NCBI GenBank assembly: GCA_010279815.1
Contig: QEOQ01000455.1
Coordinates: 178,034 to 242,033 of the forward strand
Length of the DNA stretch: 64,000 bases
Direction: 5' to 3'
Source of the DNA: Brachionus plicatilis
Taxonomy: Eukaryota > Rotifera > Eurotatoria > Ploima > Brachionidae
Positions within the stretch are counted from its first letter, which is position 1; each line of letters opens with the position of its first letter. The translations under genes were made by a program, and so were the position numbers. The notes under the pieces were generated by a model. The model had not been told where the DNA came from. It saw only the letters and a list, made by a program, of their open reading frames with translations, and made no database searches. Shown here one piece after another: positions 55,100 to 64,000 of this stretch.

Positions 55100-56390
55100 T
55101 CAAAGCTAAATATATAAATCTTATTAATGCTATATTTTTAGTCTTTTTTTACATTAGAAAAATTTTTCTAGGTAAAAAATGTGTAACAAAGTATGCTACA
55201 GTATTTTTTCTAATACTTTTGATTAACTTTAATTTTAGTTTATCAAAAATGAAGAATTTTTGATTGAAATTCACAATGCCAAGTCTTTCCTATTTGATTT
55301 TATTTTACGAATTAAATTTTAATATAACATCTCAAACATCTCAAAATAAATCACCCTTGTAAGCTCAAAAGCCCATGATATAATATAATTTTTAATCTAA
55401 AAAAATCTAAAACAAAATTTAAAAAAAAAATACTTCATTTTTATTTTAAAAATTTTTTGCTACATAAATTGAAATTCTTTTATCTAGGCTTTAACTCAAG
55501 TTCGTATTTGGTATTAAAACTAAAAATATTTTAATAAAAAAAGAAAAATTTTTTGCAATTAATAAATTAAAAAAAAATTATAATTAAATTTAAAATTTAC
55601 GGATACTTGACTTTTAAGGTACTAAATACGTTTAAAAAAAAGCTATTTTTAAAACTAATGACTTTTTCCCCCAATCATTTTTTTAAAACTAACAAACAAA
55701 CTAAAACATTTTAGAACATTAAATAGGATATTAATCGGCTCAGCTCAAAACTTGCATATTTTCTTGAGAGAATTTTAATTAAATTTTAAATAACTAATTA
55801 AATAATACAATTGTACTGAAGTACGTCATTAAAAGACCTAGGATATTAAAATTTCCCAATTTTGAGATATGATAGAAAAACATTAAGTTATAAAATTAAT
55901 TAAGGAAATGAGATTTAGTAAATTTTGTTTTATCAGAATAGTTCATGTAAAAAAAGCTAGTCTCTTCAGTACCAGTTTCTTATCCTGCCAAATAAATCAA
56001 TTTATAATTTATTTTTATGATTTTCAATTAATTTTTGGCCGAATAAAAGCTGTCTATTTGCAATAAGTGGAATTACACAATCGATCTTTTGCAGTCTTTT
56101 TTTTTCTAATTTAATCAAAAATAATCTAATTATTTTTTGAAAGAAATTTTAATTTAATTAAAGTTTTTTTAACATTCAACTTGACTGAAATACATTTTTG
56201 ATTTGAAAAAACGCAATGAAATTTAAAAGAATGAAATTTCGGATGCTTTTTAGGTTAATTTTATCAATTATAGACAAAAAAGGTAGAGAAAATAACAAAA
56301 AACATGAAAAAATGAACTAGGAAATAATCTAGGTTTATGAAATGAAAAATTAACAATTGTATTAATTTTTGTCATGGTAACCCTCATCTC
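55100..56390. other. AT-rich intergenic region
   Basis: No gene or element recognised in about 1.3 kb. Confidence 0.5.
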
Positions 56391-56394
56391 CTTT

Positions 56395-56760
56395 AAAAGT
56401 ACCATTAATAGGCGAAGGTTCTGCTCTCACACACCGGTTATACCGGTTATACCTTTTCGTTCAAAAAACTAAAAGGAATTTGAGTATTTTTAATTTTTCT
56501 CTTAAATAAAAAATATCCATTCAAGAATTAAATGATGAAATTAATCAGTTTAAAGCAATTTTAAATTCAAATAATAATAAATTTATTTTATCATGTGAGA
56601 GCACTAAAGAGTTTTGGTAAAGGAATAAGGATTCTTTGCCTAATCTGAGTGAACAAGCTATGATTTTATTATATATAAATAGCTCGAGTGCTCATATAGA
56701 ACATTTTTGTAGAGCAAATTTTGAAATTATTAAAGAACTTAATAAAGATCAAGATTAGTT
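56395..56760 (+). pseudogene. Decayed hAT transposase C-terminal fragment
   Basis: After an ACCGGTTATACCGGTTATAC duplication at about 56434-56453 the plus strand reads KFILSCESTKEFW-stop-RNKDSLPNLSEQAMILLYIN and SSSAHIEHFCRANFEIIKEL. The 'F-W ... L-x-x-x-A-x-x-L-L-x-I-x-S-S-S-A-x-x-E' order is a degraded hATC domain. It has several stops and no intact ends. Confidence 0.6.
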
Positions 56761-56886
56761 ATTAGGTTTAAATAAACATTGTCTTATAAAGCTTTTTTTT
56801 ACTTTTTCTTCTTAATTTTGTGATCATATTAGATATTAGATTAGATTTCGAATTTGAGGTTGAAAACCGCATTTGAAGATAGTGTG

Positions 56887-57641
56887 CACTATAAGCGATT
56901 GAGGTACAGAACAATTTACGGAAATTTTGATTTTGTGTCTTAGTTTTATTGATTTTTAAATGTCCTTTAAAAAAATAAAAAAAATTTAATACTTTTAGAT
57001 TGAAAATTATGTGCTACTCAAATGAACAATTGAATTGTATAAATAATTTCAAAAAAATAAACTTTAATATTTAATGTAAAAATTGACAAATATTTTTTAT
57101 TTAAAATTTAAACATAATTTTTTAAAACAATGGGTATTTTGGTATGACTTAGGTCAATCGAAAATAAATCACCTCAACAGTGTTTAAATCTTAAATAATA
57201 AATTAAAAAAATTTTCTAATAAAATTATCAATTTAATTTGAGAAAATGTCGGCGTTTGGACTCTTTTTAACAATTATGTCATCTTCTTCTTATCGTACTT
57301 TTTTTTTTAGTTTTTTCAAATATTTTTTATTTATTTATTTAAAATTTAAGCCTCATAGGCAAGTTGAAAAAAAAATCTGACATTAGGTTTCATAAATAAT
57401 TAATCCATTTAAAATTTTATAAAAATTTTACAGTCTAGATTACATAAAAAAAGGGTAAAAAGAGAAAAAAATCTAAATAATTAAGAAATTGAAGGCTTAA
57501 GTAAAAGATTCAAGTATAGAATATAAAAAAAAGACACAAATTAATCTCTTTTTTATTTTCATTGAATTTATTTCGGTTAGAAAATTTACACTCGTTTTTA
57601 TAGATAACGCACAAAAAATTGTACGTCAATCGCTTACAGTG
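56887..57641. mobile_element. TIR element with CACTGTAAGCGATTG ends (Tc1/mariner-like)
   Basis: CACTATAAGCGATTGAGGTACA (shown here to indicate 56887-56908) is mirrored by TGTACGTCAATCGCTTACAG ending GTG at 57641. The right flank is TA; the left flank is TG where TA would be expected. CAC-start TIRs of about 22 bp with a TA target suit Tc1/mariner. No transposase is visible; a LINE-type tail (57338-57375) lies inside. Confidence 0.6.
57338..57375 (-). repeat. LINE-type 3' tail, GCCT/AGGC stem
   Basis: TTATTTATTTAAAATTTAAG then GCCT-CAT-AGGC. On the minus strand it is a 4-bp GC stem followed by the AATA tail. Confidence 0.5.
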
Positions 57642-57649
57642 TATTAATT

Positions 57650-58555
57650 TTGAAAATTTTTTTTTCACTTTTGATTTTTCTGCTATTTTGGGATAAATAT
57701 TTTGGTATAATTATATCCGGAGCTTTGTATAAATGTAAATAAATATAGAAATTTCTTTCTCAATACATTTTGTTTCCATAAAAATAAAAAATAATCTAAA
57801 TAATTTCTTAAGTTTCAAAATCCTATTTTAAATAAAAAATACCAATAATTGAGTATATAAAAACTCCGCATTTTGCTCGTCTATAATAAAATAATTTTGT
57901 ACTTTATGGTAAAATTTTTATTTTAAATTTTTTAAATAATTAAAGATTTTTACTGAATGTGGTTTTTGATATGTTTATCCAATTTGACAACACATTAATG
58001 GGATTTTAGGGTTTTTAGGTGGCCACTCTAATTTTTTTTTTTCAATTTTACCGCTACTGTCATTGGATTTTTTAAACAAAAATATTATTTTTTAATTTTC
58101 TCATAAATTTATAAGTATTATGAAAATAAATTTTAATTGTGTGGCTTAAAAATGACCAAGATCAAGACCAAGGCGCCTAATTTCCTGGACTGATCATCAT
58201 ATAAATAATTTAATTAAATGTTTTGAATCATGAAATCAATATCTACACGAAAATATCCAAATTTTTCATCTAGGATTACATTCCAAATTGTAATTGAGAA
58301 AAAATAATATTTATTTCAAAAAAAATTAACAAAAGATATACTTAAGTTAAAGATTTTCACCAAATTTTAAACACTCTCTTCATAAAAATTAGTCAATTTC
58401 TTTTCTATTTGATAAGACTAGTATAATTAAATATTTTATTAGAAAATCCGGATCAGTTCTTTAGAACAAGTCCAGATCCGGATCCGTCTTGAAGCACTCT
58501 AATCCAAGCAAAAATAATCTGTCTTTTAAGCATCACCAAATTTGTAATATAATAT
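57650..58555. other. AT-rich intergenic region
   Basis: No gene. A palindromic CCGGATC cluster at 58445-58490 (AATCCGGATC ... GATCCGGATCCG) resembles the CCGGAT-rich interior of the MITE at 32014-32473 and may be a solo end of such an element. Confidence 0.45.
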
Positions 58556-58738
58556 AAAATATGTAAGTAGTGTTGGTGACTCCGTCTGAAGGACTGGTCT
58601 TTTTTTGTTAGAACAACGGTCCAGACCGTCCGTCTTGGACCGGTCTCATACCGGTCTGACCACAAATATTTTATTCTAATTAGAGAATTATTATTAATTA
58701 TTTTGTTAAAAATTATTTTATAAACATTTTATAAATTT

Positions 58739-60283
58739 GGCGAACGACTAAACGAGCAGTTCTCGGATACTGTTTGGCAAGGATTAATATCACGCTTTAT
58801 TCGTCGCGATGCCTTGCCACCCGTCGTTCCGGTTTTCAACTTTACCAACGGAGGCGAACAACTTCGTAACGTGAAGTCAACCTCGGCTGGCCCAGATGGC
58901 ATCTCAGGAAAGCTACTTTACTCAGCAAGACTCGAATTAGTTTCACCTTTAGTTACCATCTTTAACCATTGCGTAAACAAAGGTATTGTCATTGACGAAT
59001 GGCGACTTGGTAACATCACGCCAATCCCGAAAGTGCAGAATCCAGCTACACCTAGCGACATGCGACCAATTGCCATCACTTCGACGCCATGTAAGATCAT
59101 GGAGCGCATTATCACCAAGCAGATATTGCGCCTTGTTCGTGTAAGGCTTCTCACTAACAAGCAATTTGGCTTCTTAACTGGTAGAAGCACCACCGATGCA
59201 TTGATTATGTTATTAGATGAATGGGGAAAAGCTATAGACAGTGGGGACCAGAAGGTGATAGGAATTTTCTTCGACTTCGCCAAGACATTCGACTTAGTTG
59301 ACCATGAGCGACTCATTATCAAGATCGAGTCTATGCTTCCTCAATGGCTAATCACTTGGATTGCAACTTGGCTGTCACATCGTAAGCAACGAGTTGTCTA
59401 CAGAGGTAAGGCAACAAAATGGCGAGATGTACGTGCTGGTGTTATCCAGGGCAGTGTCCTTGGACCTATCCTATTCCTCCTCTTCATACTCGACATCAAT
59501 GAGTACCTGCCTTTTGGAGTTGAGTTACTAAAGTACGCCGACGACATCCTAGCTTACATTGTAGGAAACACATTTGGCAACATCCCTCAAGAGATAGTTG
59601 ATGCCGTTCAACGCTGGTGTGTTGATAATAAGATGCGCTTAAACGTGGGCAAGTGCAAAGTGATCTTCATTAATCCTCCGCGCGTACTCGGCTCAAGTGT
59701 TCCTACTGTTTATCTGCTCGGCCAAATGCTTGAGACAGTCAAGTCCTATAAGTATCTCGGCTTTCAGCTTTCTGACTCGCTCGACCTCGATCTCCAATGG
59801 AGACGTGTACGCTCAATTGTCAGCCCTGTCGAGTTCTTGCTCAAGCAGCTTAAACTCAATGGCTGGTCTACGCCGATGCTCATTTGTGTATACCGAGCAT
59901 ATTGTCTCAGCCACTTTACGTACAGCGCCGTAATGCTTACTTCAACCTCTGCTGCTGCTAAGTGTGAGATGAACGCTTTCAACTCCCGTTTATGGCGAAT
60001 CATTGGAATCGATGTTCAGACTGCAGGCTCCTACAAACTCCTCCCAATCGCCGAGTTTATAGACCATGTCTGCGAACAAACACTCAATAGAATTCTGGCT
60101 GACCCAAACCATCCCATCACGTCATGTCAACCACGCAACCTTCGCTTGAAGGCACGCTTCCCTTTCCAAACAAGAAAAGCAAACAAGGCTGCTTATCACA
60201 ACAGCTTCTTACAGAAGTTCCTTCGAAAACTTCGCAACGATTCCAACAGCCAAAATGCGAGAGCTAGTCTCTATCTTGTTTAA
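58739..60283 (+). CDS. Non-LTR reverse transcriptase (CR1/Jockey-type ORF2), 5'-truncated
   Basis: An open frame of about 514 codons with no stop and no initiating ATG, so it is a 5'-truncated copy. In order it contains TSAGPDGISGKLLYSA (RT motif 0/1), ITPIPKVQNPATPSDMRPIA, FGFLTGRSTTDALIML and IGIFFDFAKTFDLVDHERLI (motif A, with Thr where Ala is usual in AKAFD). Next are RAGVIQGSVLGPILFLLFIL (motif B; Ile replaces Pro of G-V-P-Q-G), LLKYADDILAYI (catalytic YADD), SYKYLGFQLSD (motif D/E) and the C-terminal LICVYRAYCLSHFTYSAVML. Residue changes in motifs A and B suggest slight decay or lineage variation. RT activity cannot be judged without the endonuclease part. The frame's survival in such a decayed neighbourhood implies a recent insertion. 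Confidence 0.93.
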   Translation, partial: GERLNEQFSDTVWQGLISRFIRRDALPPVVPVFNFTNGGEQLRNVKSTSAGPDGISGKLLYSARLELVSPLVTIFNHCVNKGIVIDEWRLGNITPIPKVQNPATPSDMRPIAITSTPCKIMERIITKQILRLVRVRLLTNKQFGFLTGRSTTDALIMLLDEWGKAIDSGDQKVIGIFFDFAKTFDLVDHERLIIKIESMLPQWLITWIATWLSHRKQRVVYRGKATKWRDVRAGVIQGSVLGPILFLLFILDINEYLPFGVELLKYADDILAYIVGNTFGNIPQEIVDAVQRWCVDNKMRLNVGKCKVIFINPPRVLGSSVPTVYLLGQMLETVKSYKYLGFQLSDSLDLDLQWRRVRSIVSPVEFLLKQLKLNGWSTPMLICVYRAYCLSHFTYSAVMLTSTSAAAKCEMNAFNSRLWRIIGIDVQTAGSYKLLPIAEFIDHVCEQTLNRILADPNHPITSCQPRNLRLKARFPFQTRKANKAAYHNSFLQKFLRKLRNDSNSQNARASLYLV

Positions 60284-60444
60284 TCATATAACTAGTTTAT
60301 AATTTATAATTTATATTTTTGTAGCATTTTACGATATGTCTGACAATTCTTACTTTATATTTTAATAACAATTATTGTACAATTTGATTTAATTCTCAAA
60401 TCAATAATTTTTAATCAATAAAACGTTTGAAACTCAAATAATTA
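58739..60444 (+). mobile_element. 5'-truncated LINE with 9-bp flanking duplication
   Basis: Flanked by TATAAATTT at 58730-58738 and 60445-60453. It holds an unbroken RT frame (58739-60283) and a 160-bp 3' UTR ending AATAAAACGTTTGAAACTC without a poly-A or microsatellite tail. It is conspicuously GC-richer than everything around it and lies inside the hAT element 58568-60913. Confidence 0.88.
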
Positions 60445-60921
60445 TATAAATTTAATTTTTTTTTTAACTGAAAAGATTCAGTCATAACAAATATGTTTTT
60501 AAAATAGTAAACAAAATAAAAAAACTTAACAGATGGGAGTATAAGTTTTCGACTGGTAAAAAATGATCAGAGTACGAAGTTTTTTAATTGACGATTTTGT
60601 AAATTCAAAAATTTTGCAAAGTTTAAATACAACCAGTTTAAAAAAAAATTTTATTGCTAACCAAAACATAAATTAAAACTCTTCATAAAAATTATATGGA
60701 TTGTATTGAGTTTTTGAAAAAAAAATAGTGCAAAATACCCGATCTTATATGAATTTTTTTTAGTTTATAGAGAAGCTGAGAATATTTTATTCAAATTCTA
60801 CCAGATATCCAAAACAACAAAGATTTAAAAAATTAATTTCAGACGGTCTCTTAAAGACCGTCTGAATTGACCGTCTGTTTAGAAAGACCGGTCCCTCAAA
60901 CGGCCCAACACTATATGTAAG

Positions 60922-61483
60922 CCAAAATTAATTTTTTAACTAAAATTGAGTTGTTTTGAGAAGTTATGATCGTTGTAAACATTTGAGCACTATTTTTTAT
61001 TCAAAATTATAAACTTTTAAAAACACTATTACATATTGTTAAGTGAAAGGATTAGGGCTTTTTTTTGAAAAAGTTTCTGATTAACCTTAATTTTTAATTT
61101 GGGCTAATAATTTTTAATATGTTTTTTTTTTATTTAATCTAAAAGATGTCTTTAATTTTTTCAACTCGCTAATCAAACAAGTTTATGCTTATTATAAAAA
61201 ATTATCAAATCTTAATGTTGATCCAAATAACTATGAATGATTCTAAACATTTCACATTTAAATGTTTGTTAAATTTTATTAATTTTAATTATTAATTTTA
61301 GTATTTGAAAGTCGAAGTTAAAAATTATAAAAACTTTATAATCATTTTAAATCTCCCCTATCTTAATTTTCATTAGAGGAATTCCTGGAAGAGTGCTGTT
61401 CTTAACAGCATTAGGTGTCTCCTCAGTAAGTCCCCCCAAAAATCTCAACTCCGCCACGTATCATCTCCTAGCCCAGTTGAAAC
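60922..61483. other. Non-coding, with a GC-richer strip
   Basis: AT-rich to 61370. Bases 61380-61490 are clearly GC-richer and contain a perfect hairpin TGCTGTT-CTT-AACAGCA (about 61395-61411), then TAAGTCCCCCC and CCGCCACGTATC. No open frame of note; identity unknown. Confidence 0.45.
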
Positions 61484-61666
61484 CTCGAAGGTAGTGTTGG
61501 GCATATTTTTCCCGGCAATAGGGTCCTGGATCGATCCTCAATGGAAAAAGATCAATGTAAATTTTAAAAAACAATTAAGTTAAATAATTAATATTAGAAT
61601 TCGATAGTTGAATAGATAAAATAAAAAAGCAGAAAACAAAAAAATTTTTTGGGTTAAAAAAATTAA

Positions 61667-62785
61667 GAAATTGGCTGCGTTACACATAAATTTCCTAACA
61701 CACATTTTTTTTATTTTTGCTGCGTTCAACCTATTTTTTTTCCGAACACACATTTTTTAGAATTTGTGCGTTTTATTCTAAAAAATAGGTGAAAAATAAA
61801 AAACAAATTTTTATTGAAAATACTTTTTTTGGACTTTTTAATTAACCTCTATTTAATGGAAATTGGACTACAAATAAAAATATTGTTTGTGACAATGCAA
61901 CCTTTTAATAGCGAATAGCGAAAATTCTAATTATTGATACTAGAAGACCAATTAACTTTGATGCCTAGTACAATGCTGTCTAAATAATTAAAAATAAATG
62001 ATCAATTTTGATTTATCTTTTAACTTTGATTTATGTACTGTTGAAAATGACAGAAAAAAGAAGAAAAAGCGAGTCATGGTCAATTAACAATGTACTGTTC
62101 AAATATGCAAAAAATTAAAAATAGATGAGTCTGAACATGCACTGATGAGTTAGTACTTGCGCCTGATTGTAAAGTTTCGAAAAACGAACAAAGAATCAAA
62201 AAGTTTCTTTTGGTTTTAATTGTTGATGAGTCAAAAATCAATAAAATCATGAGTACATAGGTTTAAAATACAAGAAGAAGATTTGAATGTAGATCTTTCA
62301 AATTTATCATTAGAAAATTATTTTATTTATAATCAATTTCTTAAAAATTTAAACAATTTTACTTCATTATTTTCTGATGATGGTCTAAAACAACTTAAAG
62401 CTTCTTTATTTTCTTATAAGATTAATTTAAAATGTGACATTTGTAATGAATACTTTAATTTGAAGGAATATGTTAAAATTTGTTCGATATGTTATAAAAA
62501 TTTTCATCTTAAATGTTCTGATAGTCTTAAATCGATTAAATTGTGGACTTGTAATTTTTTTGAAAAATAGCTTACTTTTTTTTTTCAAATTAAGTTACTG
62601 ATTTTATATTTTTTTTTTATTTTAAATAAAATTTTACCAGAAACTTTCTTTTTTTACTTTTCACTCATTTTTTTGAATAAACGCACAAATACTAAAAAAT
62701 GTGTGTTGAGAAAAAAAATAGGTTGAACGCAAAAAAAAAAAAAAAAAAGTGTGTTAGGAAATTTGTGTGTAACGCAGCGACTCTC
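61667..62785. mobile_element. Long-TIR element with exact 9-bp TSD, PHD family copy 2
   Basis: The ends GAAATTGGCTGCGTTACACA and (inward from the right) GAGAGTCGCTGCGTTACACA are the same as in copy 1 at 20865-21690, with roughly 150-bp TIRs. AAAAATTAA is duplicated at 61658-61666 and 62786-62794. The left 370 bp are nearly identical to copy 1. The interior is longer and carries a near-complete PHD-finger ORF (62283-62570). A short upstream ORF starting MTEKRRKSESWSINNVLFKY at 62048 may be its first exon. No transposase. Confidence 0.9.
62283..62570 (+). CDS. PHD-finger ORF of the TIR element (copy 2)
   Basis: 95 codons with no ATG. The open frame extends upstream to a possible splice acceptor (GTACATAG, about 62258), so it is probably a second exon. 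Residues 1-48 are helical and acidic-neutral. Residues 51-93 give C51-x2-C54, C67-x2-C70, H75-x2-C78, then W88-x-C90-x2-F93. The last ligand of the C4HC3 PHD finger, Cys in copy 1, is Phe here, so this copy is probably inactive. The fold is otherwise the same as the intact 143-aa protein at 24529-24960. Confidence 0.72.
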   Translation: MNVDLSNLSLENYFIYNQFLKNLNNFTSLFSDDGLKQLKASLFSYKINLKCDICNEYFNLKEYVKICSICYKNFHLKCSDSLKSIKLWTCNFFEK

Positions 62786-62909
62786 AAAAATTAAATTTAA
62801 TAGAAGAAAATATTTTTTTGAAGTCGAGTCGAGTCGACTAAAATAAAATTCGAGTCGACTGGAAAAAAAATTAGTTGACTCTAGTCGATTCCCAACACTA
62901 CTCAAAAGT

Positions 62910-64000
62910 CAAAATACATTTTATCTACTTTAGAGGGACCTCAATGGAATTAGTTAATAAATCTTCTTTAAATGCTTTAAGCAGACAAGAAGTATTTTAA
63001 TTAAAAATTATTTAAGTCTTTTAAATGATTTTCTTACTTTATCTCTAATGTAATTTCTATATAAATTAGATTCTCTCAAGACATCATAATCTGATTAAAT
63101 TAAATAAATTTGCGGATTAAATTTTCGTCGAATTTTAATACATTTGTATTAATTAGGAATATTGTTCTACATTTGGTTTTGATAAGCTCCAAAAAAAGTC
63201 ATATCTCTGATTAACCTTAATTTTTAATTTAAGCTAATAATTAAAATTTTTTCCAGAAGTAAGTTATTTTTTGAAATCAGCCCCATGAGCTGAATTACAA
63301 TTCAGATTTTAATATGGAATGACTTATTTTTTTATTTCTTTTGCACATTTTAATTTCATAAATGCTGATCTGATTTGAATTTTAAGTTCAAAGAAATAAT
63401 GGGCATCAAATGTGACAAAATTTTTAAAAATATCTTGGCGTCTAGATGAAGGAAATTTTCTTAAAAAAAATTCAAATAATTGGAATAAAATTTTTACTTA
63501 ATTTTTTTACACTCGAATAATATTTTTGAGAACAAGTTTCGAAAATTAAAGGACAATAGGATCTTTATTTTTTTCAAATGCAGTAAAAAATTGACCAAAA
63601 GTTGCTATTTAAAAATATTCAAGGCGAGATATAAATAATTTTGAATTTTTAGATTTTCATATTTTTATTTTTTCTAACATTTCTAGTGCAATATCAAAAA
63701 TAGAAATCTTAAAAATTAAAAATTAAAATTTTCAGAATTCTTCTGAGAAAGCCCAAAAAAGAACGATTCCTGCAATCTTTAATTTCCAGCAATTGCCTGA
63801 AATCGCCTGCAAAAAATTTATTATTTAAAAATTCTTAAATAATCTTTTTTTGATTTTTGTTATGTAATGACTTATTGAATACAGAAACGGCTCGTGTTCC
63901 TTTTAAATCAAATTTTAGATTACTTTTTTAGCATAAAATTCAGTAAAAAAAAAAAAAAAAATTCTTTTGGCCGAATTATTTTACGATTATTTATGTAAAT
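62910..64000. other. AT-rich intergenic region to the window end
   Basis: No gene seen. A phrase TCTGATTAACCTTAATTTTT followed by AATTTRRGCTAATAATT occurs at 61076-61110 and again at 63207-63240, a short dispersed repeat. Confidence 0.5.

Larger units (their letters stand above)
58568..60913. mobile_element. hAT element with exact 8-bp TSD, carrying a LINE
   Basis: The left end TAGTGTTGGTGAC and right end CCCAACACTA are terminal repeats. TATGTAAG is duplicated at 58560-58567 and 60914-60921. Both subterminal regions are dense in GACCGGTCT/AGACCGTC words (58590-58660, 60840-60900). Without the LINE (58739-60444) the element would be about 640 bp, a non-autonomous hAT. Confidence 0.92.
61492..62900. 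mobile_element. hAT-type MITE hosting the PHD element
   Basis: The ends are TAGTGTTGGGCAT and its complement CCCAACACTA. Flanks CTCGAAGG (61484-61491) and CTCAAAAG (62901-62908) match at 6 of 8, an aged 8-bp duplication. GTCGAGTCGAGTCGACT-type subterminal repeats lie at 62820-62890. Most of its interior is the later insertion 61667-62785; the pre-insertion length was about 290 bp. Confidence 0.82.

Noticed and set aside
58918..60003. Minus-strand and alternative-frame ORFs over the LINE RT
   Set aside because: They are shadows of the GC-rich RT frame.
62654..62905. 83-codon minus-strand ORF
   Set aside because: It covers the right TIR of the PHD element and the hAT subterminal repeats; there is no domain.

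Overview
This 64 kb window is a very AT-rich, repeat-dense stretch of an animal (metazoan) nuclear genome. I infer this from a rhodopsin-class GPCR, a very-large-GTPase-like gene with short GT-AG introns, standard nuclear stop codons, and mixed hAT, MULE, Tc1/mariner, pogo and CR1/Jockey-type LINE relics. The composition and repeat mix would fit a small AT-rich invertebrate such as a monogonont rotifer (Brachionus-like), but a cnidarian such as Hydra cannot be excluded from the sequence alone. There is one assembly gap (36227-36406).

Layout. 1-10 kb: decayed hAT, MULE and pogo/Tigger transposase relics, a GC-richer island with an unrecognised ORF (4155-4559), a tRNA-like relic and a 110-bp tandem repeat. 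11.6-18 kb: a multi-exon gene for a SAM-domain plus VLIG/GBP-type giant GTPase, carrying one homopolymer frameshift and a 1.1 kb foreign block. 18-25.7 kb: foldback and TIR elements on both sides of an intact single-exon neuropeptide-type GPCR (21861-23033). 26-32.5 kb: hAT and MULE-type MITEs, several with exact target-site duplications (TSDs). 32.5-41 kb: mostly empty AT-rich DNA with two GC-richer blocks, one gap, a perfect 234-bp direct repeat pair and a MULE-type MITE. 41-51 kb: LINE relics broken by a MULE element and a hAT element. 51-64 kb: a large palindromic MITE, LINE ends, a GC-rich 5'-truncated LINE inside a hAT element, and a PHD-finger-bearing TIR element inside another hAT element.

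Only two loci look like ordinary host genes: the GPCR and the SAM/VLIG-like GTPase. Almost everything else recognisable is transposon-derived, and the insertion order can be read from intact TSDs.

The most distinctive observation is a family of long-TIR elements with 9-bp TSDs, a Mutator-like signature, that carry no visible transposase but encode a small C4HC3 PHD-finger protein. Two copies (20865-21690 and 61667-62785) are bounded to the base by TSDs. A second, diverged TIR element (about 23665-25335) carries an intact 143-aa PHD-finger ORF. Two of the three flank the GPCR gene.
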